Below, one piece after another: positions 63,575-64,000 of a stretch of 64,000 nt of DNA (within the stretch, counting starts at the first letter, position 1; every line of letters starts with the position of its first letter). The notes under the pieces were generated by a model. The model was not told the DNA's origin and searched no databases. It worked only from the letters and a program-made list of their open reading frames with translations. A program made the position numbers and the translations under genes. The DNA is from Sclerurus mexicanus. Its lineage: Eukaryota > Chordata > Aves > Passeriformes > Furnariidae. Where the stretch lies: the NCBI GenBank assembly GCA_013396755.1, contig VWZF01002957.1, positions 320,568 through 384,567 on the forward strand. The letters are read 5' to 3'.

Positions 63575-64000
63575 GTCGGTAAGATTTTGAATGTCTCTGT
63601 CTAGAAACTGACCAGCTGTTTTAAGTACAGATTTTGCAAGGAATGGTACGTTTCACTGTGATCTAGTATAGGGCACTATGAATGGCAGCACTAGGTGAAA
63701 TTTGGTATTTATAGCATCATCAAATGAATCATGTTAGGACATTTTGAATAAACTGTATTATTACAGCCTTTGTATTTTTAGGCTTCTAAAGCAGTCATAG
63801 TCTTAGCTCATGCAAAGACTATGTGTGTAAGTATCCATAATATTTTCATGACAAATCTTCCGTAGCATTTCAATATTAAATGATTTTTCTGAGCTAGAAG
63901 ATAGAGTTGAAGGATTTTATAACATTAAGCTAGAGAAAAAAACCTACAAATGTTAATGTTTGTGCTGCTAAGTAAATGGAAAAATAGGAGTAAAAAAAAG
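63575..64000 (+). other. ZNF236: Start of the intron after w21
   Basis: AT-rich, no further exon before the window ends. The next coding exon, expected to carry finger 24, is outside. Confidence 0.8.

Noticed and set aside
1..64000. CRISPR arrays, bacterial operons, phage or toxin systems
   Set aside because: The DNA is a vertebrate gene with introns; no regularly spaced repeats and no prokaryotic gene layout are present.
1..64000. tRNA, rRNA or microRNA genes
   Set aside because: I saw no A/B-box pair with a cloverleaf, no rRNA-like sequence and no convincing long hairpin. A covariance-model scan was not possible here.

Overview
The window is vertebrate nuclear DNA, almost certainly from a bird. 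Several truncated CR1 LINE copies have the 3' ends and sequence typical of avian CR1, an avian-type solo LTR lies in one intron, and the intron lengths and spliced gene structure are eukaryotic. It holds most of one large protein-coding gene on the + strand. I recognise it as ZNF236, a many-fingered C2H2 zinc-finger protein. I see no second gene, no RNA gene and no bacterial-type feature.

Layout. Bases 1-13.1 kb are 5' flank: AT-rich, without convincing exons, carrying an old CR1 relic (about 3.93-4.70 kb), an unassigned decayed block (about 4.7-6.6 kb) and a short CR1 3' end (10.15 kb). From 13.16 to 13.93 kb there are three CR1 fragments, the last running into a block of N (13930-14143). 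Straight after the N block is a dense CpG island (14144-14320), the best promoter and first-exon candidate. A long intron with a solo LTR and a small tandem duplication follows. The first recognisable coding exon is at 23431. From there to 63574 I place 21 coding exons with GT-AG borders and matching phases. They encode about 1,225 residues. The gene runs off the right edge.

The protein. The exons in the window encode 23 C2H2 fingers: 1-9 (exons w1-w6), 10-13 (w10-w11), 14-17 (w12-w13), 18-21 (w18-w19) and 22-23 (w20-w21). Low-complexity linkers (glutamine-rich, acidic or basic) separate the clusters. From memory, human ZNF236 has about 1,845 residues and 30 fingers, so about 600 residues and seven fingers should lie beyond base 64000. 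The start codon is not visible: the first visible exon begins in phase 1, so an upstream coding exon exists, perhaps inside the N gap.

Most notable points: a phase-neutral 69-base exon (39813-39881) that my recollection of the human protein lacks; an internal duplication in which fingers 14-17 and 18-21 are paralogous modules with different intron positions; a (TG)7 tract in place of a normal pyrimidine tract before exon w12; and the missing 5' exon at an assembly gap. I found no evidence of a wholly new biological system. Exons are numbered w1-w21 for this window only.
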